DNA of 64,000 bases from Paenibacillus sp. (GCF_031177825.1 NZ_JAPSKE010000012.1:95987-159986), one strand, 5' to 3'; shown: positions 53,319-62,505, counted from the first letter of the stretch. Made by a program: numbers and translations. The notes: generated by a model from the letters alone, not told the origin.

Positions 53319-54530
53319 GCCTTCGGCCAGATGCTTCCGCATGAAAAACCACGAGAAGATCGGCGCCGATCCCAAAATCAACATTAACGTCGTAATATGC
53401 TGCGGCTCCTTCGTGAACGAAACGACCGAGATGAACGCGATCGTCCCGAGAATCCGCCCCATATTGAGCGCCGTCTCTCGCAGCACGACGTATTCGACCC
53501 GATGCTCCGCGCTCTCCGTGTTCGCTCCGATCATATCGAAGATCGTCGACGTAATCGGAATCGAGTAGAGCGGGTAAAACAAGGCGACCACTACCCCGAA
53601 GACGATTAACGTCGTATAGTTCACCTGCCAGAAGAACGGCAAGATGATCAGCGTCATGGCGAGCGCCCCCGCGAGCATCGGGATCGACCGCCGCCCCGGC
53701 TTGACGAGCCGCCCCGCCAAGAAGAAGGCGACGAGCGATACGGCCGACGTAATCAGCGCGTAATTGCCGAGCTGCAGCTCGTTCTTCGTCGCGATGTACA
53801 CCATCAATCCGATCAGAAAGCCGAAGACGCCTTCCCTTACGCCCTGCGCGAACAAGGCGGGGTAAGCGCTCCGCCATCCGTTGCCTTTCTGCCGGAGCTG
53901 CTTGATCCCGTACAGCCATTCATAGTTTTTCTGCACCGGGCGTTTCTTTAGGAAAAAGCTGACGAATGCGCCGACGACGAACACGCCGAGCGAAATCGAG
54001 AAGATCAGACGATAGCCGGTCATATTCGGCATCCTCGTAATGAGGAAGCCCGAGATCCACGGCGCGGCCATGCCGACGGCGGAGCCGAGCAGTCCGGCCC
54101 AACCGTTGAAGCGGTCTCGGTTATCGCGGTCGGTCACCTCGAAATACACGACGTTGAAAGCGAGCCAGAAGAACGCCGAAGACATGCCCTGCACGCCCCC
54201 GAGCAAGACGACCCACTGCGCCGCGCTCTTCCCGAGCAGCAGCACGAGCAAGTAGAAAATCGCCGCGAGCGCGACGCCGAGCCGCAGCGAATTCATCTTG
54301 TTGCGTTCCTTCACCCACTTGCCGATCGCGACGAACATCGTCGCCATCACGACTTGGTGAGACAGCGCGAACCAACCGATCATCGCGAAATCTTGCTTGG
54401 CCTTCCACAGATAGACGTTGACGAAGGCTCCGGATAGCGCGTTGGCGCATGCAAACAAAGCGTTGACGAGAAGTAGAAGCCGGGTTTGGCCGTCAAGGCG
54501 GCCACCCGAGCGCTCTAACTTTTGCGGCAT
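53310..54530 (-). CDS. Major facilitator superfamily transporter
   Basis: The 406-residue protein has about twelve helices ('LLLLVNALFACANALSGAFVNVYLW' first). A conserved cytosolic loop follows helix 2 ('GKWVKERNKMNSLRLGVALA'), and 'FNVVYFEVTDRDNRDRFNGWAGLLGSAVGMAAPWISGFLI' resembles the central part of MFS_1 members. Substrate is unknown. The ATG at 54530 follows AAAGGGG. The extension to 54581 is rich in charged residues and lacks a site. Confidence 0.85.
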   Translation of the reverse strand: MPQKLERSGGRLDGQTRLLLLVNALFACANALSGAFVNVYLWKAKQDFAMIGWFALSHQVVMATMFVAIGKWVKERNKMNSLRLGVALAAIFYLLVLLLGKSAAQWVVLLGGVQGMSSAFFWLAFNVVYFEVTDRDNRDRFNGWAGLLGSAVGMAAPWISGFLITRMPNMTGYRLIFSISLGVFVVGAFVSFFLKKRPVQKNYEWLYGIKQLRQKGNGWRSAYPALFAQGVREGVFGFLIGLMVYIATKNELQLGNYALITSAVSLVAFFLAGRLVKPGRRSIPMLAGALAMTLIILPFFWQVNYTTLIVFGVVVALFYPLYSIPITSTIFDMIGANTESAEHRVEYVVLRETALNMGRILGTIAFISVVSFTKEPQHITTLMLILGSAPIFSWFFMRKHLAEGGR

Positions 54531-54659
54531 GGTTCGTACCCCTTTGTTCCCCTTGTTTCGTTCCTTGCGCGTAGCTTCCACGTAGGTTGCCCAAATTCGC
54601 GGAACGGAAACGTCTTGGAAAAAAGAGGGGGCCCGCAGCCGCCGCGCGCGAGCCGGGAA

Positions 54660-55118
54660 TCAGTCCTGCTCTTCGCCGAGACGGCGGACGAGCGCCGCCT
54701 TGTCTTTCGAGCTCAGCCGTTGATGCACCGTGAAGCAGTGCGGGCACACGAACACGTCGAGCCGGAACGGCGCCTTCAGGAACGGCGGGAACATCGGCGA
54801 CGGCGTCTTCGGCACGAACGCCGCCTCGGAGACGATCTGCTCGCCTGCGTGCACCATGTACTCCTGGCATTGCGGACATTCCGGCACTTCCTCTTGCGCG
54901 TCCAAATACTGCTCCGCCGCGCGCGTATACCGATTCCAGTCGTCGTTCGATTCCTCGTCGAACGGGATTCCCCCGTCCTTCCTCAGCGGAATGGACACCG
55001 TTCGGTATTCGGCCAGTTCGTTATAGCAGTGGGGACAATTCGGCTCCGGTCCGAGCTCCTCGTCCCACGTAATTTCCATCTGACACCATGGGCACACTTG
55101 CTGTTGCTGCTGCGACAT
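54660..55118 (-). CDS. Zinc-ribbon protein with two double-cysteine motifs
   Basis: The 152-residue protein carries CPWC/CPHC near the N-terminus (residues 9-31) and CPQC/CPHC in the second half, so two zinc-binding knuckles pair either each with itself or across. The middle is acidic and polar. There is no signal peptide. It is a conserved Bacillales hypothetical of unknown role. A weak GC-rich hairpin with T's follows, around 54620-54650. Confidence 0.72.
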   Translation of the reverse strand: MSQQQQQVCPWCQMEITWDEELGPEPNCPHCYNELAEYRTVSIPLRKDGGIPFDEESNDDWNRYTRAAEQYLDAQEEVPECPQCQEYMVHAGEQIVSEAAFVPKTPSPMFPPFLKAPFRLDVFVCPHCFTVHQRLSSKDKAALVRRLGEEQD

Positions 55119-55134
55119 CGCGCATTCTCCTCTT

Positions 55135-55215
55135 CTATAGCTTGCTAAAGTAGTACACTCCGCATATTAAAAAAATCAGGGCGAAAACCAACAACGTTCC
55201 CCATAGGTATTTCAC
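55135..55215 (-). CDS. 26-residue single-helix membrane peptide
   Basis: Starting at GTG (55215) with GGGGGAG just upstream, the frame encodes a Lys/Tyr head, one hydrophobic helix ('GTLLVFALIFLICGVYYF') and a SKL tail. It lies 17 bases before the zinc-ribbon gene on the same strand, so they may be cotranscribed. The size and hydrophobic span match real small membrane proteins of Bacilli. A chance frame is still possible. Confidence 0.55.
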   Translation of the reverse strand: MKYLWGTLLVFALIFLICGVYYFSKL

Positions 55216-55305
55216 CGCTTCTCCCCCTTTAAGAACCCATAAAGCAAAGACTTCTCTTATTGTAACGAAAACCCGTCCGGGAAAAAAGTCGCGCCTCGCC
55301 AGACA

Positions 55306-55334
55306 TTCACATTGGAATCGCTTTGATTTACAAT
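55306..55334 (+). promoter_or_regulatory. Promoter of the NDUFA9-like gene
   Basis: TTCACA (55306-55311) and TACAAT (55329-55334) are 17 bases apart. The gene starts 32 bases after the -10 with GAGGAAGGGG upstream. Confidence 0.65.
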
Positions 55335-55365
55335 GAGGTGAAATAGAGGAAGGGGTTGGAAGAGG

Positions 55366-56277
55366 ATGCGCGTATTCGTCACGGGAGCGACCGGTTACGT
55401 CGGCACCGCCGTCGTCGACGCACTGACGGAACGAGGTCACGAAGCGATCTGTTTGGTACGGCCGGGAAGCCAGCTCCGCGGGGCCGCCGCCGATTCGACG
55501 CGGGCGCGCGTCGTTGAAGGCGACCTGCTGTCGCCGGAGACGTATCGGGACGCGTTGGCGGACGCGGACGCGGTCATCCACCTCGTCGGCATCATCCGCG
55601 AGGCGCCTTCGCGCGGCGTTACCTTCGAACGGATCCACGAAGAAGGGACGCGGCGCCTCGTCGCGGCATGCGTCGACGCCGGCTTCGCCCCCGCGGAAGG
55701 CAAGCGCTTCATTCATATGAGCGCTCTGGGCGCCCGCCCGGGCGCGGCGACGGGCTATTTCCGCTCCAAGTGGGCGGCGGAGGAGCTCGTTCGGTCGAGC
55801 GGCATCCCGTACGTCATCTTCCGACCGTCCGTCATCTTCGGTCCGGGCGACGACTTCGTCAACATGCTGGCCGGGCTTGCGCGGCTTCCGCTCACCCCGG
55901 TCATCGGCGACGGACGTTACCGGATGCAGCCCGTGTCGCTGCGCACCGTCGCCGACGTCTTCGTCAAGGCGCTGACGTACGAGCCGCTCGACGTCGCCTT
56001 CGACATCGGCGGTCCGGAGCAGATCGTCTATAACGACATGCTGCGGGACATCGGCGCCGCGATCGGCCGCCGCCGAATCGCCCTCGTCCATGCGCCGCTC
56101 TGGCTGATGAAGCCGGCCGTGCGCCTGTTCGAGCGGTTCCCCTTCTTCCCGATCACCGGCAATCAACTCGCCATGCTGCTCGAAGAAAACATTTGCCGCG
56201 ACGGCACTCCCTTCTACGAGGCGTACCGAACGCCGGCGATCCGGTTTTCGGACGGCATCCGCGAGTATTTGCGGTAG
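55366..56277 (+). CDS. NAD(P)-binding SDR of the NDUFA9/complex I-like group
   Basis: The 303-residue atypical/extended SDR has VFVTGATGYVG (3-13), 'AVIHLVGIIREA', 'FIHMSALGARPGAATGYFRSKWAAEELVRSSGIPYVIFRPSVIFGPGDDFVNM' with the Tyr-x-x-x-Lys and 'PVIGDGRYRMQPVSLRTVADVFVKAL'. It resembles complex I NDUFA9-like and NAD(P)H-binding proteins (YlbE/YfhF-like) in Bacilli. The role is unknown. It ends one base before the convergent AraC-family stop. Confidence 0.85.
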   Translation: MRVFVTGATGYVGTAVVDALTERGHEAICLVRPGSQLRGAAADSTRARVVEGDLLSPETYRDALADADAVIHLVGIIREAPSRGVTFERIHEEGTRRLVAACVDAGFAPAEGKRFIHMSALGARPGAATGYFRSKWAAEELVRSSGIPYVIFRPSVIFGPGDDFVNMLAGLARLPLTPVIGDGRYRMQPVSLRTVADVFVKALTYEPLDVAFDIGGPEQIVYNDMLRDIGAAIGRRRIALVHAPLWLMKPAVRLFERFPFFPITGNQLAMLLEENICRDGTPFYEAYRTPAIRFSDGIREYLR

Positions 56278-56278
56278 G

Positions 56279-57091
56279 TTACATTTGATTCGTTTTCCGA
56301 AACCGTCCCGGCGTCACGCCCATCTCTTTCGTAAACACGCGGTTGAAATAATACCCGTTCTGATACCCGCAGCTCTCCGCGATATCGTCTAGGAGAAGGT
56401 CCGTCTCCAGCAGCAGCGTCTTGGCCTTCTCGAGCCGAAGCGAGGTCACGTATTCGCTCGGCGCAAGGCCGTACGTCTTCTTAAACCGCTGCGTGAAACG
56501 GGACGGAGACAGCCGCAGCGAAACGGCCAGCTCGCCGAGTTGCAACGGACGGAACGCCTGCTGCCGGATGAGCTGCATCGCCCGAACCATCGCCTCGTCT
56601 CCGATCCCGGCCTCAGGCTCCTCGGGCGCCATCGCTTCGAGCTCTCCGAAGCATAAATACCAGGTATCATAGACGTAGTGACTGCACTTCGCGAATTGCT
56701 CCGCTTGCTTCCACGCCCTCCCGCTTACCTTCAGGATGTCGTAATTGGCTTTCAGACGCTCCGTATCGGACACGCTGACTTTGCCCGAGAGCCGCTTCTC
56801 CTTCGCCTCCTGCAAAGCGACCCCGTCGCGATGCAGGACGACCTTGGCATGGTGGAACGACAAGGGCGAGATGACCACTCTGCGAAAAGGCACCTTCGGC
56901 GGACAAACGACGAGGTCGCCGAACGCCGCGGTCCCCTTTTCCCCGTCAATCTCGTATTCGAACGAGCCTTCCTCGACGCCGACCAAGCTCCATTCGTCGT
57001 AGACGTCTTCGTACAAAACGAACCGATCTTTTTTGCGCCAAAATTTATAATAGGATAACTCCGTTTTGTATTCGAATAAGGATACGGACAT
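56279..57091 (-). CDS. AraC-family transcriptional regulator
   Basis: The 270-residue protein has an N-terminal cupin-like domain ('VGVEEGSFEYEIDGEKGTAAFGDLVVCPPKVPF') and two C-terminal helix-turn-helix units ('FRPLQLGELAVSLRLSPSRFTQRFKKTYGLAPSEYVTSLRLEKAKTLLLETDLLLDDIAESCGYQNGYYFNRVFTKEMGVTPGRFR'). The ATG at 57091 has AGGAG nine bases upstream. It is divergent from the beta-helix enzyme gene, so it probably activates that gene upon sensing its sugar product. Confidence 0.9.
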   Translation of the reverse strand: MSVSLFEYKTELSYYKFWRKKDRFVLYEDVYDEWSLVGVEEGSFEYEIDGEKGTAAFGDLVVCPPKVPFRRVVISPLSFHHAKVVLHRDGVALQEAKEKRLSGKVSVSDTERLKANYDILKVSGRAWKQAEQFAKCSHYVYDTWYLCFGELEAMAPEEPEAGIGDEAMVRAMQLIRQQAFRPLQLGELAVSLRLSPSRFTQRFKKTYGLAPSEYVTSLRLEKAKTLLLETDLLLDDIAESCGYQNGYYFNRVFTKEMGVTPGRFRKTNQM

Positions 57092-57187
57092 TTTCGCGTC
57101 TCCTATCGTAAAAAATGTATATTTTCGATAAAAAGCAAGACATTTACTTGCATCATAGTTGAACATAAGATGAATGTAAACGAGCCC

Positions 57188-57203
57188 TTTGAAGCGCTTT
57201 CAC
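57188..57203. promoter_or_regulatory. AAGCGCTT operator-like box near the beta-helix gene
   Basis: TTTGAAGCGCTTTCAC matches the cre consensus with two deviations. It lies about 50 bases before the chosen TTG start, in the divergent region with the AraC gene. It is the third intergenic AAGCGCTT-type box in the window. Confidence 0.5.
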
Positions 57204-57250
57204 TATTAGGCGCCCATGGAGGGCACTACCTTTCTAAAGGGGATGATGCG

Positions 57251-59452
57251 TTGAGATCGAACGCGAGGAGAACATTTACGAAGCCGCTGGGCGCCTGCTT
57301 AACCGCGATGCTGTTCTTGACGGCGGGACAAGGGGTAGGCGCCGGCGGCGTTCATGCGGAAGGGGCGGAACCATATCCGATGATTCTCAACGTTGCGGAT
57401 TACGGCGCGATCGCGGGCGACGGCGCCGACGACGCGCCGGCCATTCAATTGGCGATCCAAGCGGCGGCGGCGAGCAACAGCCATAATGTGCTTGCCTTCG
57501 AGGAAGGCGTGTACCATCTCGGCACGGCCGCGGGGGAGGAGGCGATGCTGCGCCTCTCGAATATGCGCAACGTCACCGTCCGCGGCGCGACGTATGCGGA
57601 CGGCGCCCCGGCGACCGTGCTCCAAGTCAATCTCCCGCTCGGGAACGACGTGAGCGGAGCGGCGGCGGCCGGCCATTTCTTCATCGAGAACACGAAGAAC
57701 GTCAAGCTCGAGCATTTGATTTTGGATTACGGCCCCCGCTTCGCCACCGCCGGCGAGATCGTCTCGGTCGACCGGGCGAGCGACACGGTCGTCGTCGACA
57801 TTTTCCCGGGGATGCCTCACTTCGACGGAATGAAAGCGTACTCCGCGAACAGCTGGGATCTCGAGACGGGGATGCTCCTCCCCGTGGATGCGCTGACGAT
57901 CGGCACGGATAAGGACGGTTATTTCGCGACGACGTGGAGCAAGGTGCCGGACGGGAGCGACGACCGGTATCGGATTTCGGGGATGGGCTTCTCGAATCGG
58001 GTCGAGATCGGGCAAGGGATCTCTTGGCATTTCAACGTCGACACCGCGAATCCGAATTTGCGGATCATGCATTCGGAAAACATCGCGTTAGAAAATGTCC
58101 GGATTTACAATTCGCTCGGCATGTCCATGCTGGCCGGCTATAACAAAAACTTCACGGTCAAGAACGTCCGCGTCGAGCCGCAAGGCCATTCCTTGGCCGT
58201 CGGACCGCGCGACGCGTTCCACTTTTCCAACAACCGCGGTTCGCTCTTGATGGACGAAGTGTACGTGAAGGGCGTGCGATGGGATCCGCTCGTCAGCCGA
58301 AGCACCTTCGTCGAAGTGAAGGAGCGTATCGACGACTATTCCATCCGGACGTCCTACGGAGTGGGCACGCTGTCGTTCAACGCAGGCGACACGATTGCGT
58401 TCTGGGTCGGGGATCAGCCGTTCGAACGCGTCATCGCGTCTGCGGTAAACGCGGGAGGCACCGTCGACGTCCTCACCTTCGCGGACCCGCTCCCCGACAC
58501 GGTGAAGGTCGGTTCCCGATTGACGCATCAAGGCTACGAATGGGATCAAGTCATTCTCCGCAACAGCACCGTCGAGGGCAATTTCGGCACCGCCTTGGTG
58601 TTCATGAACAAAAATTTGCTCGTCGAAAACAGCGTGTTCCGCAATAACGCATACTCCAATATCGGATTGGGCCCGACCAGCGTCAATACCGGACCTTTCG
58701 CGCGGAACGTCGTCATTCAGAACAACCTGTTCGAGCAATCGACATGGATTCAGAAGTATAATTCGTACGACGGGACGATTACGACGTTCGAAAACCATGC
58801 CTCCTTCAATAAGGAGAAGTATAACGACGGCATCGTCATTCGCGACAATACGTTCAAGGATCTTCACATCGGAGCTCATGCGACGGCCGTCCATCTGAAG
58901 AACGCCCGCAATGTCGAGCTGAGCGGCAATACGTACATCAACGTCAATCACCCGATCAAAGTGAACATCCCGAGCACGGAAAACATCGTCAATAACGACG
59001 GCGTCCCCGTGGTCGAGGAACGCGGCGATGCGATACTGCCGGCCGAGGCGATCGTCGTCGACCCGACCAGCCCGCAATACAAGGAAGTCGTCGGCTCGTG
59101 GGCGCTCAGCGGATTGACCGGCTACAACGGTTCCATTACGCGCTACAGCGGGACGGCGGGCGGCGCAGCGACCTGGACGCCGAATCTGGAGGCGGGCACG
59201 TACCAGGTGCTTGCGTACCGCATCGTGCATCCGGCCAGCGAGCCGGCCACGAAGCTTGCCGTGTCCCATGCCGGGGGCGTGACCGAGGTCGTCTCGGACT
59301 ACACGGCGGGCCAATCCGGGTGGGTCGAGTTAGGAACCTTCGAGTTCGCCGAGGGGACCGGCGGGTTCGTCCGGATGTCGCGGGCGAACCCCCAGCAGGC
59401 CTCCGGCTACTTGCGGACGAACGCCGTCGCCTTCATTCCCGCGAACGACTGA
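57251..59452 (+). CDS. Secreted beta-helix glycosidase (GH110-like) with golvesin-type module
   Basis: The 733-residue protein starts at TTG (57251) with AAAGGGG upstream and has a signal peptide ('GACLTAMLFLTAGQGVGAGGVHA'). 'ILNVADYGAIAGDGADDAPAIQLAIQAA' is the classic opening of pectate-lyase-3 beta-helix proteins, then about ten helical coils follow, including 'DAFHFSNNRG' and 'NNLFEQSTWIQKYNSYDG', which resemble GH110 alpha-1,3-galactosidases. Residues about 620-733 form a golvesin/Xly CBD-like module ending 'SGYLRTNAVAFIPA'. Substrate is inferred as a galactosylated glycan. Confidence 0.78.
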   Translation: MRSNARRTFTKPLGACLTAMLFLTAGQGVGAGGVHAEGAEPYPMILNVADYGAIAGDGADDAPAIQLAIQAAAASNSHNVLAFEEGVYHLGTAAGEEAMLRLSNMRNVTVRGATYADGAPATVLQVNLPLGNDVSGAAAAGHFFIENTKNVKLEHLILDYGPRFATAGEIVSVDRASDTVVVDIFPGMPHFDGMKAYSANSWDLETGMLLPVDALTIGTDKDGYFATTWSKVPDGSDDRYRISGMGFSNRVEIGQGISWHFNVDTANPNLRIMHSENIALENVRIYNSLGMSMLAGYNKNFTVKNVRVEPQGHSLAVGPRDAFHFSNNRGSLLMDEVYVKGVRWDPLVSRSTFVEVKERIDDYSIRTSYGVGTLSFNAGDTIAFWVGDQPFERVIASAVNAGGTVDVLTFADPLPDTVKVGSRLTHQGYEWDQVILRNSTVEGNFGTALVFMNKNLLVENSVFRNNAYSNIGLGPTSVNTGPFARNVVIQNNLFEQSTWIQKYNSYDGTITTFENHASFNKEKYNDGIVIRDNTFKDLHIGAHATAVHLKNARNVELSGNTYINVNHPIKVNIPSTENIVNNDGVPVVEERGDAILPAEAIVVDPTSPQYKEVVGSWALSGLTGYNGSITRYSGTAGGAATWTPNLEAGTYQVLAYRIVHPASEPATKLAVSHAGGVTEVVSDYTAGQSGWVELGTFEFAEGTGGFVRMSRANPQQASGYLRTNAVAFIPAND

Positions 59453-59490
59453 GTGTTTCGCAGCGCTCGTCTCTCGTCATCCCCCCATTC

Positions 59491-59530
59491 GAAAAAAATA
59501 CCCGTCAGGCGATTGCCTGACGGGTATTTA
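59491..59530. terminator. Bidirectional terminator between the beta-helix gene and mutS2
   Basis: ATACCCGTCAGGC-gatt-GCCTGACGGGTAT is a perfect 13-base stem. The minus strand has seven T's after it, strong for mutS2, while the plus strand has only ATTTACC. It follows the beta-helix stop by about 40 bases. Confidence 0.85.
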
Positions 59531-59552
59531 CCTTCCGGAGGAACTTAGCCCA

Positions 59553-59650
59553 CACCTGTGCAGCAATAAGCGGAATTTTCCGCTTACATCGAGCGTTTAA
59601 GCGCACATGTGCGGTTATAGGCGGAGTTTTCCGCTTACCGCAGATATGCG
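59553..59650. repeat. Two-unit palindromic repeat, period 51 bases
   Basis: ACCTGTGCAGCAATAAGCGG near 59554 recurs as ACATGTGCGGTTATAGGCGG near 59605, exactly 51 bases apart. Each is followed by a TTTTCCGCTTA half that closes an AAGCGGA/TCCGCTT hairpin. The same period and the GTGCA-nnn-AT lead link it to the array at 44072-44275. Confidence 0.8.
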
Positions 59651-59656
59651 TCTTTG

Positions 59657-62014
59657 TTACTTCAACTCCGCGACGGTGACGCCGTGACCGCCTTCGTTGA
59701 AGGCGCCGATGCGGAACGTGCGGACATGCTTGTGACGGCGCAGGAAGTCTTGAATGCCGGTCCGCAGCACCCCGGTCCCCTTGCCGTGAATGATATACAC
59801 CTGCGACAGGTTCGCCATGATCGCTTCGTCCAGGAAGCGGTCCACCTCGACGATCGCTTCCTCGACGTTGGAGCCGCGGAGGTCCAGCTCGGTGCGGACG
59901 TTCTCGTCGCGGGTCCGCTTCACGGTGGCGACGCTCCGCTGCTGCTTCGAAGGCGCGGAACCGCCGACCGGCTCGAGGTCGGTGAGCGCGACCTTCATCT
60001 TGATGATGCCGAGCTGCACGACGGCGCCGTCCGCTTGGCGCTCCACGACGTGACCGCGCTGCCCGAGGGAGACGACCTTCACCTCGTCGCCCGGCGACAC
60101 CTGCGCTTTCGCCCGCGAGACGCTCGGCGACGCGGAAGGCTTCCGCGGCTTCGGCGCGGTCTCCTCTAACCGCCGCTTCGCTTCGATCAGCTTATGCTCC
60201 TTGATCGACGCGCCTTCCTCCATCGCCTGCTTGCGCAGATCGGCGATGATCGCGTCCGCTTCGCGGCGCGCCTTCGCCACCGCTTCCGCCGCCTCGCGCT
60301 CCGCTTCCGCCATCCACTTGTCGCGCTGCTCGTGGAGCTTGCGCTTCTCTTCCGTCAACTCGCGGCGCAGCTCCTCCGTCTCGCGTCGAAGCCGCTCCGC
60401 CTCCCGGCGCTCGGCTTCCGCGGCGATCCGATGCTCCTCGAGCTTCGCGATCATCGACTCGACGCGTTGATCCTCCTCCGTCACCTGCACCCGCGCGTCT
60501 TCGATGACGCGGCGCGGCAGGCCGAGACGCTCGGCGATCGCGAACGCGTTGCTTCGGCCCGGCACGCCGACCAGCAGCCGGTACGTCGGACGCAGCGTCT
60601 CGACGTCGAACTCCATGCTGGCGTTGATGACGCCCGCCTTGTCATACGCGTACGCCTTCAGCTCGCTATAATGCGTCGTTGCGATCAAGCGGCACCCCAT
60701 CGCGCGGATATGCTCGAGAATGGCGATCGCAAGCGCGGAGCCCTCGGCGGGATCCGTGCCCGCCCCGACCTCGTCGAGCAGGACGAGGGAACGGGGGGTC
60801 ATCTTTTTCAAGATTCCGATGATGTTGGTCATATGGCTCGAAAACGTACTGAGGCTCTGCTCGATGCTCTGCTCGTCGCCGATGTCGGCGAACACCGCGT
60901 CGAACACGCACAGCTCGCTGCCGTCCTCGGCCGGGACGAACAGCCCCGTCATCGCCATCAGGCTCAGCAGTCCGACCGTCTTCAGCGACACCGTCTTGCC
61001 CCCGGTGTTCGGTCCGGTTACGATGATCGCCGAGTACGAGCCGCCGAGCTCGATGTCGAGCGGAACGGCGTTCTCGATCGCGATGAGCGGATGGCGGCCC
61101 CGGCGGATGCGCAGGAAGCCCTTGCCGTTCATGGCCGGCAGGCTCGCCTTCATCTCGCGGGCGAGCCGCGCCTTCGCGAACAGGAAATCCAGCTGGCCGA
61201 GCAAATCGACGTTCGACTCGAGCGGCTCGGTATGTTCCGCGACGGCGGCGGACAAGCGCTGCAGTATTTTCTCGATTTCCCGTTCTTCTTGGATTCGCAG
61301 CTCTCGCAGCTTGTTATTCATCTGCACGACCTGCTCCGGCTCGATGAACATCGTGGCGCCCGAGGACGATTGGTCGTGCACGATGCCGCCGAACGCGCTG
61401 CGGTACTCGCTCTTCACCGGGATGACGAAGCGGTCGTTCCGCACGGTGATCAGCGCCTCCTGCAGCATCTTCTGCGTCGAAGAACTGCGCACCATCGACT
61501 CCAGTTTCTCGCGCACGCGCGCCTCGCCGGAGCGGAGCTCCCGCCGCACCCGGTACAGCTCGTCGGACGCGGTGTCGACGACGATGCCGTTCTCGTCGAC
61601 GCAGCGGCGAATCGCGTCCTCGAGCGTACGCAGCTCCTCGATGCCCTCCGCCAACGCGCCGAGAATCGGGGCGTCATGCTTCTCTTGATACGACTCGACG
61701 AACCGCCGCACCCGGCGGCCGCCTTGCACCGTATCGGCGACGCCGAGCAGCTCGAACGCGCTGAGCGTGCCGCCGATCGCGGCTCGCTTCAAGCTGGCGC
61801 GGATGTCGGTAATGCCGCCGAACGGCGCCGCGCCCTTCATCCGGTCGATCGCGGCGGCCTCGTCGGTCCCGGCCAAGCGATGACGAACTTCTTCCAGATC
61901 GCCGCTCGGCAGCGCCGCCGCGGCAAGCGCTTTCCCCACCGATGTGGCGGCGTGGGACTCCAGTTTATTTAAAATTTTCGGATACTCTAATTTTTCCAAT
62001 AACTTCTGGTCCAT
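59657..62014 (-). CDS. mutS2: Endonuclease/ribosome-rescue factor MutS2
   Basis: The 785-residue protein has the MutS core and clamp ('SAFGGIVHDQSSSGATMFIEPEQVVQMNNKL'), Walker A GPNTGGKT, 'SLVLLDEVGAGTDPAEGSALAIAILE' and a coiled coil (about 520-620, rich in Glu/Arg), then a KOW-like linker and the C-terminal Smr domain ('TELDLRGSNVEEAIVEVDRFLDEA..IIHGKGTG'). In B. subtilis it splits collided ribosomes, and other work links it to recombination suppression. The ATG at 62014 has GAGGGGAG upstream, and the -10-like TATAAT at 62039-62044 is its likely promoter. Confidence 0.94.
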   Translation of the reverse strand: MDQKLLEKLEYPKILNKLESHAATSVGKALAAAALPSGDLEEVRHRLAGTDEAAAIDRMKGAAPFGGITDIRASLKRAAIGGTLSAFELLGVADTVQGGRRVRRFVESYQEKHDAPILGALAEGIEELRTLEDAIRRCVDENGIVVDTASDELYRVRRELRSGEARVREKLESMVRSSSTQKMLQEALITVRNDRFVIPVKSEYRSAFGGIVHDQSSSGATMFIEPEQVVQMNNKLRELRIQEEREIEKILQRLSAAVAEHTEPLESNVDLLGQLDFLFAKARLAREMKASLPAMNGKGFLRIRRGRHPLIAIENAVPLDIELGGSYSAIIVTGPNTGGKTVSLKTVGLLSLMAMTGLFVPAEDGSELCVFDAVFADIGDEQSIEQSLSTFSSHMTNIIGILKKMTPRSLVLLDEVGAGTDPAEGSALAIAILEHIRAMGCRLIATTHYSELKAYAYDKAGVINASMEFDVETLRPTYRLLVGVPGRSNAFAIAERLGLPRRVIEDARVQVTEEDQRVESMIAKLEEHRIAAEAERREAERLRRETEELRRELTEEKRKLHEQRDKWMAEAEREAAEAVAKARREADAIIADLRKQAMEEGASIKEHKLIEAKRRLEETAPKPRKPSASPSVSRAKAQVSPGDEVKVVSLGQRGHVVERQADGAVVQLGIIKMKVALTDLEPVGGSAPSKQQRSVATVKRTRDENVRTELDLRGSNVEEAIVEVDRFLDEAIMANLSQVYIIHGKGTGVLRTGIQDFLRRHKHVRTFRIGAFNEGGHGVTVAELK

Positions 62015-62131
62015 GGGACGCACTCCCCTCAAGAAAGTATTATATCCAAAGCGCCGGGGGAACACTAGGGAAGCACCGAAACGTCGTCTCCTGAGCGTGC
62101 GACACAAATGAATACGAGGAGGACTTGAAAC

Positions 62132-62494
62132 ATGCATTTCTTAGGACATGTCGTCAGATTCATCGTTTCGGCACTCGTTTTGTTGTTGGTCGGCGCCCTG
62201 GTTCCTCAATTCGAGGTGGGCGGCTTCTGGAGCGCATTATTCTTGGCGCTTGTGATCGCCCTGTTCGGCTGGGTGATCGAAGGGATCTTCGGCAAGCGGA
62301 TCACTCCGTTCGGCCGGGGCATCGTCGGCTTCCTAGTGAGCGCGCTGGTCATCTACGCGGCGCAGTTCATCGTCGGCGGGGTCGACGTGACCGTCATCGG
62401 CGCGCTGCTCGCGGCGCTGGTCATCGGCATCATCGACTTGTTCCTGCCGGTCGCTACCCCGTTCGATCGCGGCGAACGACGCCGTGCGGAGTAA
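62132..62494 (+). CDS. YvlD-like/phage-holin-family (PF04020) membrane protein
   Basis: The 120-residue protein has four helices ('VRFIVSALVLLLVGALVPQFEVGGFWSALFLALVIALFGWVIEGIFG', then 'GIVGFLVSALVIYAAQFIVGGVDVTVIGALLAALVIGIIDLFL'), a perfect match for PF04020. YvlD of B. subtilis is linked to envelope stress. GGAGGA lies eight bases before the ATG. Confidence 0.88.
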   Translation: MHFLGHVVRFIVSALVLLLVGALVPQFEVGGFWSALFLALVIALFGWVIEGIFGKRITPFGRGIVGFLVSALVIYAAQFIVGGVDVTVIGALLAALVIGIIDLFLPVATPFDRGERRRAE

Positions 62495-62505
62495 GCGCGG
62501 AAAAT

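Noticed and set aside
62132..62494. Prophage holin, which would suggest a phage remnant.
   Set aside because: The PF04020 family is named after a holin but is chromosomal (YvlD-like) in Bacilli, and no phage gene is nearby.
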